Assembly (NCBI GenBank): GCA_949752795.1
Contig: OX457062.1
Span: forward strand, 91,625,777-91,689,776
Direction: 5' to 3'
Length of the DNA stretch: 64,000 nt
DNA from: Hyperoodon ampullatus
Lineage: Eukaryota; Chordata; Mammalia; Artiodactyla; Ziphiidae
Made by a program: the position numbers and the translations under genes. Below the pieces are notes generated by a model, which was given only the letters and a program-made list of their open reading frames with translations, ran no database searches and was not told the DNA's origin. Shown in pieces: positions 34,023 to 45,200 of the stretch. Position 1 is the first letter of the stretch. Each line of letters starts with the position of its first letter.

Positions 34023-34194
34023 TAGAGATAATCTAGGCAATGAAATATTTCTGCTTTTAAGGGGCAAACTGTTTGCAAGCTATATGAAAATATGCCATTT
34101 ACTCCTTACCTGGGCTGGCGGGACTGAAGGGAAGAGGGAGGCCTGTTGGCTCTGGAATGCCTCTTCCTTTTACCCTAAGACTTACCCGAATTGA

Positions 34195-34990
34195 ATCTCA
34201 AGACGGGGCTGGGCACCTTGGGGGCCTCCAGGCCAGAGCGCCAGCATCATAGAGAAACGTGCCAGCTTTCTTCACCTCGCGATTTCCCCCAGGGTCTGGG
34301 TCGTAACTCAGAGGAATGTGAGGCCGGGACCCGAAAGGAACTTCTCCAGGACAAGCCCCGCGTACACAGCCTGCCCCTTGCGCTGTGCTCAGGCCCCATA
34401 GCCCCCTTGGCGAGCTCAGCTGGGATTATCTGAATGCGCTGGGATAAGGGGTTCTCCTTAATGGACAAGGGTGGCGACCGAGGAATCCCTGTCTCTGCCC
34501 CACTTCCGATCCCCCTGTTCCTGCCTCTGCGCCCCCAGGGGCCTGCATTGGTGCGGACGGCGGGTCGCACTCTTTCAGCCACGGAGCTTGGTTTCCCAGC
34601 ATCGCTGAAAGGGGAGAGGGAAGGAAAACTCCCGCAGTCCTGGAAGTCCTTCCACTTCCCAGAGCTGTCCAGTTTCCTCCCTCCGTCTCTCACTTCCTAG
34701 GTTCCCACTGGGGCGGAGGCGGAGGCTGGAGAGCCGGACTCCCGAGGGAAAGTCTCCCTCGGAAGCGCTGGGCTTTTGGGCAGGCGGGTCCTGGCATGAG
34801 CAGAAGTAGAGAAAGGGGAGCGTGGGCAGTCGGCCCCTCCTCCCGCGCGTCTTGGCCAGCGAGCAGGGCCTGGGGAGATAGCCTTAGCTTTGGGGGACAG
34901 CAGGGAATGTGAAATAAAAGTATATGAAATAAGGGGGAGGGTAAGGACTGAGCAGGCTGTCTACCCGGCCCCTTCCCTCCCCTTCTCGGA
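34195..34990. other. GC-rich, CpG-bearing unique segment upstream of BSX
   Basis: About 800 bases of GC-rich unique sequence with many CpGs, starting just after DNA-transposon debris and ending at a CHR SINE. A minus-strand frame of about 148 codons (34247-34693) is open but shows no recognisable motif or splice signal. It could be an outlying CpG island or an unannotated promoter about 2.5 kb from BSX. Confidence 0.35.
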
Positions 34991-35028
34991 TCCCTCGGAC
35001 ACTCCGGGAGACGTGTAAGAATGAATTC

Positions 35029-35029
<1 letters not shown>

Positions 35030-35059
<30 letters not shown>

Positions 35060-35249
35060 CGGTACGCGGGCCTCTCACCGCTGTGGCCTCTCCCGTTGCA
35101 GAGCACAGGCTCCGGACGCGCAGGCTCAGTGGCCATGGCTCACGGGCCCAGCCGCTCCGCGGCATGTGGGATCCTCCCGGACCGGGCACGAACCCGTGTC
35201 CCCTGCATCGGCAGGCGGACTCTCAACCACTGCGCCACCAGGGAAGCCC
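35030..35249 (-). mobile_element. CHR-2-type short SINE with 13-base TSD
   Basis: T-tail, GCGGTACGCGGGCCTCTCAC to ..CGCCACCAGGGAAGCCC. AAGAATGAATTCT is at 35017-35029 and 35250-35262. It is the SINE nearest the BSX promoter. Confidence 0.95.
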
Positions 35250-35262
35250 AAGAATGAATTCT

Positions 35263-35959
35263 GAGAAAGGGTTTGCAGCGCCTTGGCTCCAAGGTAACTG
35301 CTACCCAAAGGCGTTGGTTTTTACTGCCCCTGGTCCCAAGGGACATTCAGTAATCTTGTCATTTCTGTTTCTGAGGCAGAAGTTAGTCCCTGCCCCCAGA
35401 GTGAAGCTAAAATCCCACCCCCAAGGCTGGGTGCAAATCTGTGCTCGGTCTGTGTAGGGATGGAGTGTAAGCGCGCGCGCCGGCTCGGGAAGGCTCTTTA
35501 CAGAGGCTACTTCTGGTTGTAAACCCGCCACGCCCTCAATAGCCTCTAATCCTTTAGGGTCTTAGGAGACAGGATGCCTCTGTTTCCACTCACAGGAAAG
35601 AGTAAGCGCTCTCTGGCAGCAGGGTGGATGTGGGTCAAGTGTGGACGGTCCCCTCTTCACGAGTCTCCTTGGTCTTCCTTTGGTCCTGCGGGAGATGACT
35701 GGACCAGTGCTAAGGACCAAGCAGCGACTCCTGGAAGTCGTCTATGTTCCCTCTCCGTGGCCACCTGCTTTCCGCTCTTCAGTTCTTACAATTATAAACT
35801 TTAAAAAGATCACATTTCACACTCCAGGACAAAGAGTTCTGACTTGGTTGAGAGGCTTACTTGCCAAGAGCTTATTTTAAAGTTATTTCCCCCTTCTTCC
35901 TCCTTCTTCTCGCTCTCCTCGTCTGTTTACCATTTACCAGTGCATCCGTATGGAATACG
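35263..35959. other. Unique sequence upstream of BSX
   Basis: GC-neutral unique sequence with a CG-rich run near 35470-35485; nothing else recognised. 36361-36779 further right is likewise unique, purine-rich and without a recognisable feature. Confidence 0.3.
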
Positions 35960-36360
35960 ACGCTCCCACTTCTTGGAGCTCTGTAGTTTGGGGCCTAATT
36001 GATTCTGGTAATTAATTTGTTCTACCTGCTAGATCAGATGGAAATCCTACCCATGCGCCGAAGGATTAGCACTTGGCTTCCTAACACCTCCTCTAATTAT
36101 CTAATAGCATGGGTTGTGAGGACTCAGTCTCTATTAAAACACTTTTACTATTAGCAGTGGTGATTGGAACTGTGATGATGACTAGATTTCAACAAATTAG
36201 AGCTTAAAAATGGGGAGATGGAAGAGAAGTGGCTTCTTTTAATTTCCCTGAGTTTAACATCAATAATTAGAGCAATTTTCAGAGATGCGAGCTGAAATTA
36301 CCCCTGCTGTGCTGTAGATGATCACCTTAATTTTAGCAAATTGACTCCAGGGAAATAAAT
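35960..36360. promoter_or_regulatory. Candidate BSX-proximal enhancer E
   Basis: About 1.0-1.4 kb upstream of the BSX start codon lies a unique AT-rich block dense in homeodomain cores: CTAATTGA (35996-36003), TAATTAAT (36009-36016), TAATTATC (36094-36101), TAATTAG (36264-36270), plus TTTTAATTT near 36238. No transposon or coding frame is visible. Position and motif density suggest a BSX regulatory element, possibly auto- or cross-regulated by homeodomain factors. Confidence 0.45.
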
Positions 36361-36779
36361 GTGACAGATTTGAAAAAGACAAACATTAGAAAACAAAAGA
36401 TTGGGAGGGAGGAAAATGAAAAGAAAGGCTGCAAAAGGGGAAGGGAAACAAAAACACAGTACAATTATTGGGGGGGCGTTAGGGCTGAAAAGGATAGTAT
36501 AGCAGAAATAGCAGCCTATGTGAGCAGAATGAGGAGAAAGTAATGGAAATTTAAGAGGAGGTGGAGGCTGGCATTTAAGAGGTAGTTCTGGACATATTTA
36601 CACAGACCAAATTACTTGACTAATGTAGGTATAACTTTCCTCACACCACCCTCTAAAACTGAGGTAGAGAATGTTACGATCATCATCAACATTTTATTTA
36701 TTTACCTCGACAATCCAGTCACCCCTCAGTCATCAACTTAAGTTGGGTCTAGCAGATTTGGACTCTCTCCTCACTTCTC

Positions 36780-37372
36780 CTCTTCCCCCTCTGCTATCAT
36801 TTCTCTAAAGTTTTAAAGCCCAGGCCCCAGTGCTGAAATAAGTGCTTTATTCCTGTTGCTTCGGGGCCCTTTAAATGCCTTCTGCTCTCTAAAGAGGAGT
36901 TTGTCTGAGGGCAGAGACTTTATCTCTTTCGTTTTCTTTAAAAAACGGCCGGGAGCTAGGCAGCTCCTGCCGTGGCGGGCAGAAACTGAGGTCGAGAAAC
37001 CTGGTAGGAGCAAGAACCCGGTCCGCTCGGCTCCACTCTCCCCGGGCCTGGCCGGTCGTATTCAGCACCGCGGACAGCTCCCCGCCCCGCCCCGCCCCGC
37101 GCCCACCGCACCCTCCCCTCTGCCTCTGGCAGCCTTGCCATTGGCTCTCCCGGCTCCCCTCTCCAAGCTGCCAATTCTCCTACACTTAGACCCAACCTAC
37201 CCAAGAGCTTATCTCCTTGCCTCTCCAGCGCCGGGGGTAGCCCAGGCCGAGGAGAGAGCATCAGGGATCCGAGCCTCGAGGGTGGTTGGCTCTCGACCAG
37301 GCGTGCTGAGACGCTGCCTGCTTCCTACTCGCCGTCCCCGGCCCTCGCCCTGTGGCAGGCGCTCGGTTCAAG
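36780..37372 (+). promoter_or_regulatory. BSX: BSX promoter and 5' UTR region
   Basis: The base composition turns sharply GC-rich here. At 37081-37101 there is a run of overlapping GC boxes (CCGCCCCGCCC type, Sp1/KLF sites) about 270 bases before the BSX start codon, and no TATA box at a convincing distance. This is the pattern of a CpG-island promoter. The transcription start cannot be fixed from sequence alone; the 5' UTR probably lies between about 37110 and 37372. Confidence 0.55.
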
Positions 37373-37634
37373 ATGAATCTCAACTTCACCTCCCCTCTAC
37401 ACCCGGCGTCATCTCAGAGGCCCACGTCCTTCTTCATCGAGGACATCCTGCTGCACAAGCCCAAGCCGCTAAGGGAGGTGGCCTCTGACCACTTCACCAG
37501 CTCTCTGGCCTCCCGGGTGCCTCTGCTAGACTATGGCTACCCCCTCATGCCCACACCCACCCTCCTGGCCCCTCACCCCCATCACCCTCTACATAAGGGA
37601 GACCACCACCACCCTTATTTCCTCACCACCGCGG
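37373..37634 (+). CDS. BSX: BSX coding exon 1
   Basis: Encodes residues 1-87 and the first base of codon 88. The donor is GCGG|gtaagt, a strong 5' splice site. It carries the eh1-like repressor motif near residues 20-27 and the His/Pro-rich segment. An overlapping frame stays open for about 210 codons from 36856 because of GC richness; only the frame starting at 37373 gives BSX. Confidence 0.95.
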
Positions 37635-40600
37635 GTAAGTAACAGGGGTCTCAAGGTATGGGGAGAGAGAGAGAGCAAGTCTTCCAGCATAGACCCTAAG
37701 CCTGTGACAGACGAGAGGAAAGGCCAGAGCTGGCTGGGCCTGGCTTGGCTGGGCCTCCTTCCCTAAGTGACAGTGGAAGGTTGGGAATATGGCTGAGAAC
37801 ACAGGGAGCTCCCCTGAGGCATGCCAATCCAGGGTAGTAACTCGTGGTCACTCCTCACTTTTTATAATGGAGGAAACGTGCCGAGCCAAGAAGTAGCTGT
37901 AGATTTTGGCGATATTCTTGATGGGCAGTGTTCAGTTTCCTTTCTCTTGGTCTTCCTGGCCACTTTGGTCCATCTCTCAGTCCCCATCCCTACCTCTCCC
38001 ACTCTGAGGGAGACCCCTGACTATCCCACCCCACGGAAAGGAACTCAACTTTCCAGCCCAGAAGCTCAAAAGGCTCCAGTGCGGCCAGCTCTCTCCTCCC
38101 AGGCGCTGAGCATTTGCAGGTAGACACTGCAGGGGTTTGGAAGTGAAGGAGGGTTTTGGGATATTCTGAGGACTGAAGGTTTGGGCTGGCCCGAATAAGG
38201 GAGAGAAGGTAAGAAAAAAAGAGGGAGAGACGCGGCTGCGCATTAACCCTCTTTACTCCCAACATCTAGCATTGAATTCACAATCTTGGGCTGGGCTGCC
38301 CTCCTTTGCCCCTGTTGCTGATATCTCTGGAGCCCAGAGCCAAAGTATTTTGATTTTCCAGGCATGGCAAAGAGCGGGGACCAGCAAAGTCTGGTTGGGA
38401 CAGGGAGATGCGGGGAAATACCCAGGGTTTTTTTGTGCCTCTCTCTGAAAGGCCATATTCACGCTTTCCTTCCGGCATCTTCATTCCAGACAGAATAGAG
38501 TAATTCGTTGAGTCCAGATGCAGAGCGCAGCCGGAAAAACAACCCTAGTTGGGGTGGGGGCTGGACAGACGTGAGCCGGTTTGTGAAATGTGGGCGCTGG
38601 AATCCACGACAAAAGCTAAAGCGTTTGTGAAGCGGTAAAACCCAGACTTCGGGGCACTGGGTTGGAGGGGCAATTGCAAAGCCTGCGTCCAAGTCCGCCT
38701 CTCTGCTTTGGCTTCACCGCCGGCCAGAGATAGTCTCTTTTGCGCTGCACCAATGTTCCCGAAGGCAAATAGTAGTGGCCAAAGCCAGAGATACCGGAAC
38801 TACTAGTTTTCTGTTTTTGCTGTTCCCCCCTGGGATCAGCCGATATTGATGTCTGCGGCGGTTGGTCCGCTTGGTGCGTCTCAGACACGGTAAAGCTTGC
38901 GAAGGTCGGAAAGACACGAGAAGTCTCCCGCGGCCCGGGAAAAGCGCTTCAATCCTTCTGCGTGGGGTTGGAGGGTAAGAATGAGAACTAGATTAGAGAG
39001 CGGGGTCCCCAGCGCGACCCCGAGACTGATAGGAAACGTGCGAGGCGGCAATTACCCTTCCGTTCTCGCTCAGGAGCTTCCCCGCACGTGAGAGTGTTGG
39101 CCTGTTCCCTGTGGCCGCAGGCGGGAGAATGGAGGCGGCTCAGGGAAGAGAACGGTGTTTTTTAGTGAGGTTGGGAAGCAGGCTCACATTCACACTTCTG
39201 TCAGCCCCAGGACATCACTGATTGTCGTCAGGGGTCTGGAGGATTGGGGGGAGGGGGATGGTGGGGGAGGAGGATAGCTGCTGGACCCTCCGACGTTTGC
39301 AAGAAAACTTCGGGAGGCGCAGCCGAGGACTCTCCGGAAATTTCTCCAAGAAGACAGTATTTAAGGCCTCCGGATCTATTTTATAATTTTCTTTTCCGTT
39401 TTACTTACTGTTTATTGTTTGTGTGTGTAGATGGCCTTTCTGATAAAGATCTCCAAGCGCTATTCTTGTGATTTATTCCCCCTGCCCTGCGATTCCTGGG
39501 AGAAGCCCTGGAGAAGCTGTGGGGCGAGGCGGGGACCGGCGGGGGCACAAGGTGGAGCGGGTGCTGGGGTCGAGGGTGGGGAGTGGAGCGGGGATCGCCC
39601 GGGGAGGTCGGGCTCTGCCCACTTGACCGCTCTTCTCTCCGCAGGGGTGCCTGTCCCGGCGCTGTTCCCGCACCCCCAGCACCCAGAGCTGCCGGGGAAG
39701 CACTGCCGCCGCCGCAAAGCTCGCACGGTTTTCTCGGACTCGCAGCTCTCCGGCCTGGAGAAGAGATTCGAGATCCAGCGCTACCTGTCCACGCCCGAGC
39801 GGGTGGAGCTGGCCACGGCCCTCAGCCTGTCCGAGACGCAGGTGGGCCGGAGGAGGGGGAGGCCCCATCTCCGCTCGCTCCTCTCCCCCCGACTCCTAAC
39901 GCCTTTGGACCGGCTGCGGAGTTCTTGAGTGCAACGACCCCGCTCCCCTTTATTCTAGGCTTCTCCGAAGACCCGTAGTAAAAGTACCGACACCTCCAAT
40001 CTCTTGTCGACTCACCGAAGCAAAATCTCTCGAGCGGGTTCTGGACACGGAGGAAAAACCCCTCGAGTGATTCTGATGATCACTCCCCGCTTGAGAACTA
40101 TCATTTCTGTGCCTCCCCACCCATTTCTGATCAGGGCAGTAACCCGGGTCAGACGTAAATCGGTAAGAGATAAGAGGGTTCTTGACCCGAGAGAAGCCCA
40201 CACAAGATTTTTTTTTCTTCTTTAAACGCTCTCACAGCCGCGAGTCTTCAGAGCCACCCCTCCCCAGCACAGACACACGCACACACGCACACACACACAC
40301 ACACACACACACTAATATAAGCCTCCTTTCTATTGCTCTGAGTGGAAGAACTGTTTTCATCTTCTACCAGATGCTATTCACCTGCAACCTCAAAATACCT
40401 CTCTCCACTCCCTTTCCTTTTCCCTGTACCTGGAAACCCAACTTGCTGTGAAATCATAGACCTGCCAGGCCCCAGTGATTTTTCTCTCTGATGAGAAGCA
40501 GCAAGTCTGCTTCTCATCTTGCTGTCCAGCAGTCTTGCTGTCCAGCAGTCTTGCTGGACCAGGTATTTAGATGTCACTGTCAGAGGAACGTATTCTGAAC

Positions 40601-41173
40601 AGAAAGGAAACTTATCCACGCAGCACTTACTATTAGAAATTCTAATTAATAGCAGTATTAGTATTTACTAAACACACCATTTTGAACCTCATCGTTATTT
40701 CAGGACAAGTACTTCTGAGAGCTAGGATGCTTGATTCTCATTCAAGCTAAGACAATAACTTGTGAGCCGTACAGGTGTGACTTAACCCAAGGTTGGGACT
40801 GTCACAACTTCTGGATAATTCATCAGTGGATTGCGGTCTATTTTCTTAAACTCCAGCAATCGCTTTTGTCTTAGCTCAGTAACCATGGGTCTGAAGGAAT
40901 GACGTGATTTTCTTTGTTTCTCCCCGGAATCAGGTGAAAACGTGGTTCCAGAATCGGCGGATGAAGCATAAAAAACAGCTGAGGAAAAGTCAAGACGAGC
41001 CCAAAGCATCTGATGGGCCCGAGAGCCCTGAGGGCAGCCCCCATGGCCCGAAGGCCGCACCCGCCGAGGCTCGGCTGGGCCTGCCCACGGGTCCCTTCGT
41101 GCTGACCGAGCCGGAGGACGAGGTGGACATCGGGGACGAGGGGGAGCTGGGCTCAGGGCCGCACGTGCTCTGA
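37373..41173 (+). CDS. BSX: BSX, brain-specific homeobox protein (3 exons, complete)
   Basis: Complete coding region joined from 37373-37634, 39645-39841 and 40934-41173: 699 bases, 232 codons plus TGA. BSX is a nuclear homeodomain transcription factor of hypothalamic arcuate NPY/AgRP neurons and the developing pineal gland. The N-terminus (MNLNFTSPLH) and the C-terminus (DEGELGSGPHVL) are the known BSX ends. Residues 20-27 (FFIEDILL) form an eh1-like Groucho/TLE-binding motif. A His/Pro-rich stretch spans about 63-81. The homeodomain is residues 110-169, with WFQNRR at 157-162, Gln50 at residue 159 and Asn51 at 160. An acidic tail (EPEDEVDIGDEGE) follows. The splice between Gln44 and Val45 of the homeodomain is the classic intron site of many homeobox genes. 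All junctions obey GT-AG. The start has A at -3 and is the family start. Human BSX is 233 aa, so length is normal and no disabling change is seen. It converges on JHY. Confidence 0.97.
39645..39841 (+). CDS. BSX: BSX coding exon 2 (homeodomain helices 1-2)
   Basis: The acceptor is ctctccgcag and the donor CAG|gtgggc, a weaker 5' splice site than exon 1's. The exon completes a glycine codon split with exon 1, then encodes VPVPALFPHP and the homeodomain from its N-terminal basic arm (RRRKARTVFS) to SLSETQ. It ends in phase 0, exactly between homeodomain positions 44 and 45. Confidence 0.95.
40268..40312 (+). repeat. (AC)n microsatellite in BSX intron 2
   Basis: About 22 AC units, interrupted by CG steps in the first half. 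Confidence 0.92.
40518..40555 (+). repeat. 16-base tandem repeat in BSX intron 2
   Basis: CTTGCTGTCCAGCAGT at 40518-40533 and 40534-40549, followed by a partial third copy. The unit itself contains an inverted CTG/CAG arm. Confidence 0.85.
40934..41173 (+). CDS. BSX: BSX coding exon 3 (recognition helix and C-terminus)
   Basis: The acceptor is tctccccggaatcag. The exon begins VKTWFQNRRMKHKKQ, the DNA-recognition helix, continues through a Ser/Pro/Glu-rich linker and ends in the acidic tail ...GSGPHVL with TGA at 41171-41173. The reverse strand is also open here for about 200 codons, a by-product of base composition. Confidence 0.95.
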   Translation: MKTWFQNRRMKHKKQLRKSQDEPKASDGPESPEGSPHGPKAAPAEARLGLPTGPFVLTEPEDEVDIGDEGELGSGPHVL

Positions 41174-42420
41174 GCCGCCGGGCCGGGGAAGGCGGGGAGG
41201 ACGCAGAGGGGCGGGCCAGGGATATCGGCTCCGGGAAGATAAACACGACACACCTGTTAACCGTCCAACACCTGCGGGGCCTGCGCAGCGCGGCCTCCCG
41301 CCCCCTCCCCCCCCGCCAGCTCGCAGCGCCCGTGCGGGGGCGAGTGTGCGCCTGTTTGGCTCGTCCGCTCGCCCCGCGTCTTCGGCAGCGCAAAAGGGAG
41401 CACGGGCTCTTGGCTCCCTAATTCGGTGGGGGACCTCTTCCCCGCCGCGACTGCAGGCCCCTCGGCCCTCGCCCCTCAGCCACCTGTCCCCGCTCCGTTG
41501 GCCAGGCTCTCCACCGGACCCCTTGCCTTTCCTTGGGCAGACCGACGGGCTGCAGGTAAGGGACCGGGTGTCTGGGCCCTCCGCTCTGCGGGGATCCGGA
41601 TCCGGACCTGATCCTTAACACATTCACTCCCGGACAGACTCGGGCGCGGCCCGCCACTAACCTCCCACTCGCCCCCGCCCCCCCAATCTCTAACTAATAC
41701 TAAGGCGACTCCCTCCTTCTCAGGGCGGCGCTTCCATCCTCTAGCGTCACAGTTCCCCTCAAGAGCTCGTGGTTCTGCACCCAGGAACCCTTTTTGAGCT
41801 TGTGGTCCCCCAGGCACCCGCGCTCTTTACCCTGGTTCCCTCTCCCTCAGCCCCCGTTCTGAGCGGCGCTCACGCGAGTCGAGACACCTGGGCAGAGCAA
41901 ACCCACCGAGCAATTTTGCTTCCCGACCTTGTTGCGCGCCTGTCCAGCAACTCTTCCATGTCCCACCGGTTACTGATATTTTAAAAGCGAGTGTTCCTCG
42001 GGTTGTGTGTGGAAGTGCTCATTCTCATTGCATTTTAGGGAACTCGGAGTTTTAGCAAAATGAAACCTAAAGGGGAATACGCATCCCCTTACAGGCGTGC
42101 AGCTGTTTGGGGACCCTTGAGGTGGGGCAGGAGTCCTCTTGGTCCTGCGCGTTGCCCCCTCCCTTTCCCCTGGGAGGTCTCCTATTCTTTTCCCGGGTTT
42201 GCACTCTCTTTAGATAATAAAGGGCTCGCCGGGCAAAACTGGGAACAGACGCGAGTTTCCGGGAATCGTTTGTTACCGCGACCTCCTGCGCGCACGCTCC
42301 CTCCCCTCCCTCCGCCCTGCGCCGCAGGAATGAGCAGGGCTAATAACTTTTCCTTAACAGATTCCCGTCTCCCCGTCGCCGATTTTTCTGTTTTTAATCG
42401 TTTAATAGTCTAGAGTTCCA
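41174..42420 (+). other. BSX: BSX 3' flank / probable 3' UTR
   Basis: GC-rich unique sequence follows the stop codon. A weak variant poly(A) signal (GATAAA) lies at 41238-41243 and a canonical AATAAA at 42216-42221. Which is used, and so the 3' UTR length (about 0.1 or 1.05 kb), cannot be decided here. Confidence 0.35.
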
Positions 42421-45180
42421 CCTACGTGAAAAAGGTCTCTGCAAAGAGTATTTTTTGACTCTGAAGTGCTGAAAGGACAGGGATCTCTTGATATTAGGAG
42501 TGTGAAGTGATGGTAATGAATTGTGTGACGACACTGCATACCCAGTACACTTATCAAATATAGCAGCCGTGCCAGAGGCGACCTCAGTTTCCCATCTGCC
42601 TTTCGCCCTGGTTGTGTATTTAGGTAAAAGAGACCAGGAAGGCTGGAAAAGAGTGTCTGTGGCTAGTACTGACTCCTGGGTTCTAATGACTAATAGTAAT
42701 TAGGAAAATTACAGAGGTGTGTGAGCTTGGGTTACATTTAATTACACTTTTCGGTTCCTTATTTCTCTAATAAGAGGATGAATCCTAAAGATCCTTCTGG
42801 GTCAAAGTTCTATGATTCTATGAATGTAGCAGCAGATTTTTTTTTTTTTCCAGTAGGCTTGTTTGGGGAAACATTAACTTAAGCAAAGATAAGCGTCAGA
42901 GTGAGAACTTTATCCAACCTGCACCATTTAGGAGGCAAAGCTATTGCTTTAAAAACACAAGCATTGTATATACTATTTGGGTTTGGCAAAGTGCTGTCAG
43001 TCAACAAGCTGTGAGTCATGGCAAGGATTATTTTTCTCTTCATAGATAAGGAAATAGAGGCTTGGCGAGATGGAAGGACTTACCCATGAAATCAGGACTA
43101 GCTAAGAGCCAAAGCAGGACAGAAAATATCTCTTCTGACTCCTTGATCACTTCTTTGCCCAAAACACTTTGCTTTCTTCTGGTAACATGGTTGGCATTTT
43201 GCTTCTAACACTTTGTAAGGACGCCTCTTGTATCTATTTAGATTGTGTAGCTGTGCTACAAAAGCAAGTCTAGGTTCAGATTTCTCCTGTCTCTCCCTGT
43301 TCAGATAATGACAGTATTGTTTTAAAGCCGGAGTTTTTGGCAAATGCTTTGTGAAAGACTTGGTTATAGAAAGAAAGCAATTTGTGAATAAGAATGTTTC
43401 TAGTAACTTGGGAGAGAAAGTGGGTCCTGTTATGCAAGGGGAACATCTCAAATACTTCTAATCCCAGGAAGAACAACTACTAAAAGGGATTTTGGGGGAG
43501 AATCTTTGAAGTGAGCAGAAATACTATGTTTTGGGAGAAATAAAAACAATTAAATTAGATGGTTAACACAAACCCCAAAGCACCAGGCATTTCTTTCTTT
43601 CTTCTCTTGTCTTCACAAGAATATGGCAGGGCTTATTCTGGGTCTCAGAGTAGCAGATTAGCTACATGTTAAGACTCTCTGTCTTGAAAAGGCAGGTAAA
43701 GAGGAAACACTGTTAGCATAGGCACAGCTGTGCTTGATCAGAGGCAGGATGAATCCTGGGGCTCAGGGAATGGCTGTGTCTTTCATTTATGAGCATCAAA
43801 CACAAAAAGATGCTCATTCTGCCTCGTCCTTGTCTCCCTCTGTGGCTCTTCCTGAATAGATTAGTTAGGAAGGGAAGAGCTCAGACATGCAGCACCAGCC
43901 ACACTGACGGTGGCACCATTTTCTCCTCAGACAGTATTCCCTGAAATTGGCGGCAAACAATTCAATAGCCAAGTTCTCCTAGTTTTTCTTTTCTTTTCCC
44001 TTCCTTCCTTCCTTTCTTTCTTTTTTAATACACAGGGAGTTAGTGATGATAGTAGAGGAGAGACACAATTTAGTCTCAATTTAATGTAACATGATAGCGC
44101 TTTTGGCCTTCAATACTGATCAAAGCCTCCATAGGCTGAAAAGATATTTTGTCTGAATTACCAGGCTTTTGCCTCAACTCAGTTTCAATTGGTGGTGAAG
44201 ATCTGACAAAACCATGTTCATTAGGATGTATTAAAGTAAAGAAAGACATACATAGGTCTGATTCTGAAGGGGCAAAACCATCTTAAAATAGCCAAGGTGG
44301 ACAAGTCATCCTACATGTAATCCCAAATGTAGTAAATAATTTGTTCGGTATTTGTTCTCAATGCTGTTTCTGATGGACTTCATTTCATAGCCTCTCAGAG
44401 AGGGACTCGATAATATTTCTACTCACATGACATAAGAACACAAGAAATCGACAACACATCATTCAGCCCAGTATTAGCTGATAGTGGCACTAAGAAATGA
44501 TTAATTGGAATCCATGACACCACTTCAAAAGACAGAGAACTGGCTTTTGTCCATGGATTTGATAACTAGAGATAAAGAGGTGTGAAGGCACAGAGCAAGC
44601 AGAATGCTTTCTTCTGCTAAGAGAATCGTGCAATAAACATACTTAGTTGAAGCAGTGACTCCCTGGTCTTCTTGAATTGGGCTCAGTGTGTGCAAAAATA
44701 ATGAAATATTTTATATTTATGTTATATTCTTGGCAGCACATTTTAAAGAGGATATTGACAAACTAAAATTCATCCAGGAATGAATACAGGAACCTAGATA
44801 GTAAAAGGTATAGGAAACAGAGGAGTGTGAGCTTTTAAGCTTGGAGAAGCAAGGCTTTAGAGAGGGTTGGGAGAGGAGATTGGCTGTGTTAGTTGTATTT
44901 CAATGGCTACAGAGCAATTACGTATCGGGAGGGTATGTCTAGTCTGTCCTGCTAGAGAGGGCAGAACCAGAACCAATGGATGGTTCCAGGCAAGCAGATT
45001 TTGGAACAATATTTGAGCAATTTCTATAGGCCAGGTACTGTGTTGTCCATCAATAGAACAGGCTAAGTCCACAAAACACTAAGCGCTTTTCACTAGCGAA
45101 GTTTGATCAGAAGCTGGAAGGCAAAACATTTAAAATTATTTGTCATCTTACTAAGAATAAGATTTTACTTCATACACTCT
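42421..45180. other. BSX-JHY intergenic sequence
   Basis: Mostly unique AT-neutral sequence with a reverse-MIR-like fragment near 43000-43120 and a (TTCC)n patch near 43995-44022. No gene, and no splice-bounded frame found. Confidence 0.3.
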
Positions 45181-45200
45181 AATTTAAATAAATAGACCAG

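Larger units (their letters stand above)
36930..42420. other. CpG-rich domain covering BSX
   Basis: CpG dinucleotides are frequent from the promoter through exon 1, around exon 2, and from exon 3 to about 42.35 kb, in contrast to the CpG-poor flanks. This is typical of a developmental homeobox locus that is usually unmethylated and Polycomb-regulated; that state is inference. Introns 1 (37635-39644) and 2 (39842-40933) contain no recognisable transposon, only a CA microsatellite and a short tandem repeat in intron 2. Confidence 0.6.

Noticed and set aside
34247..34693. 148-codon minus-strand frame in the GC-rich segment
   Set aside because: No recognisable domain, start context or splice sites; kept only as a possible CpG-island region.
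1..37000. Search for HSPA8 or any other protein gene left of BSX
   Set aside because: No heat-shock protein or other exon text was seen. If synteny with human holds, HSPA8 lies beyond the left edge.
36856..37488. 210-codon + frame overlapping BSX exon 1
   Set aside because: It is in a different frame from BSX, runs through promoter GC boxes, and is explained by the scarcity of stops in GC-rich DNA.
40782..41393. 203-codon minus-strand frame opposite BSX exon 3
   Set aside because: Antisense shadow of a CpG-rich exon; low-complexity Arg/Pro composition and no splice or promoter support.
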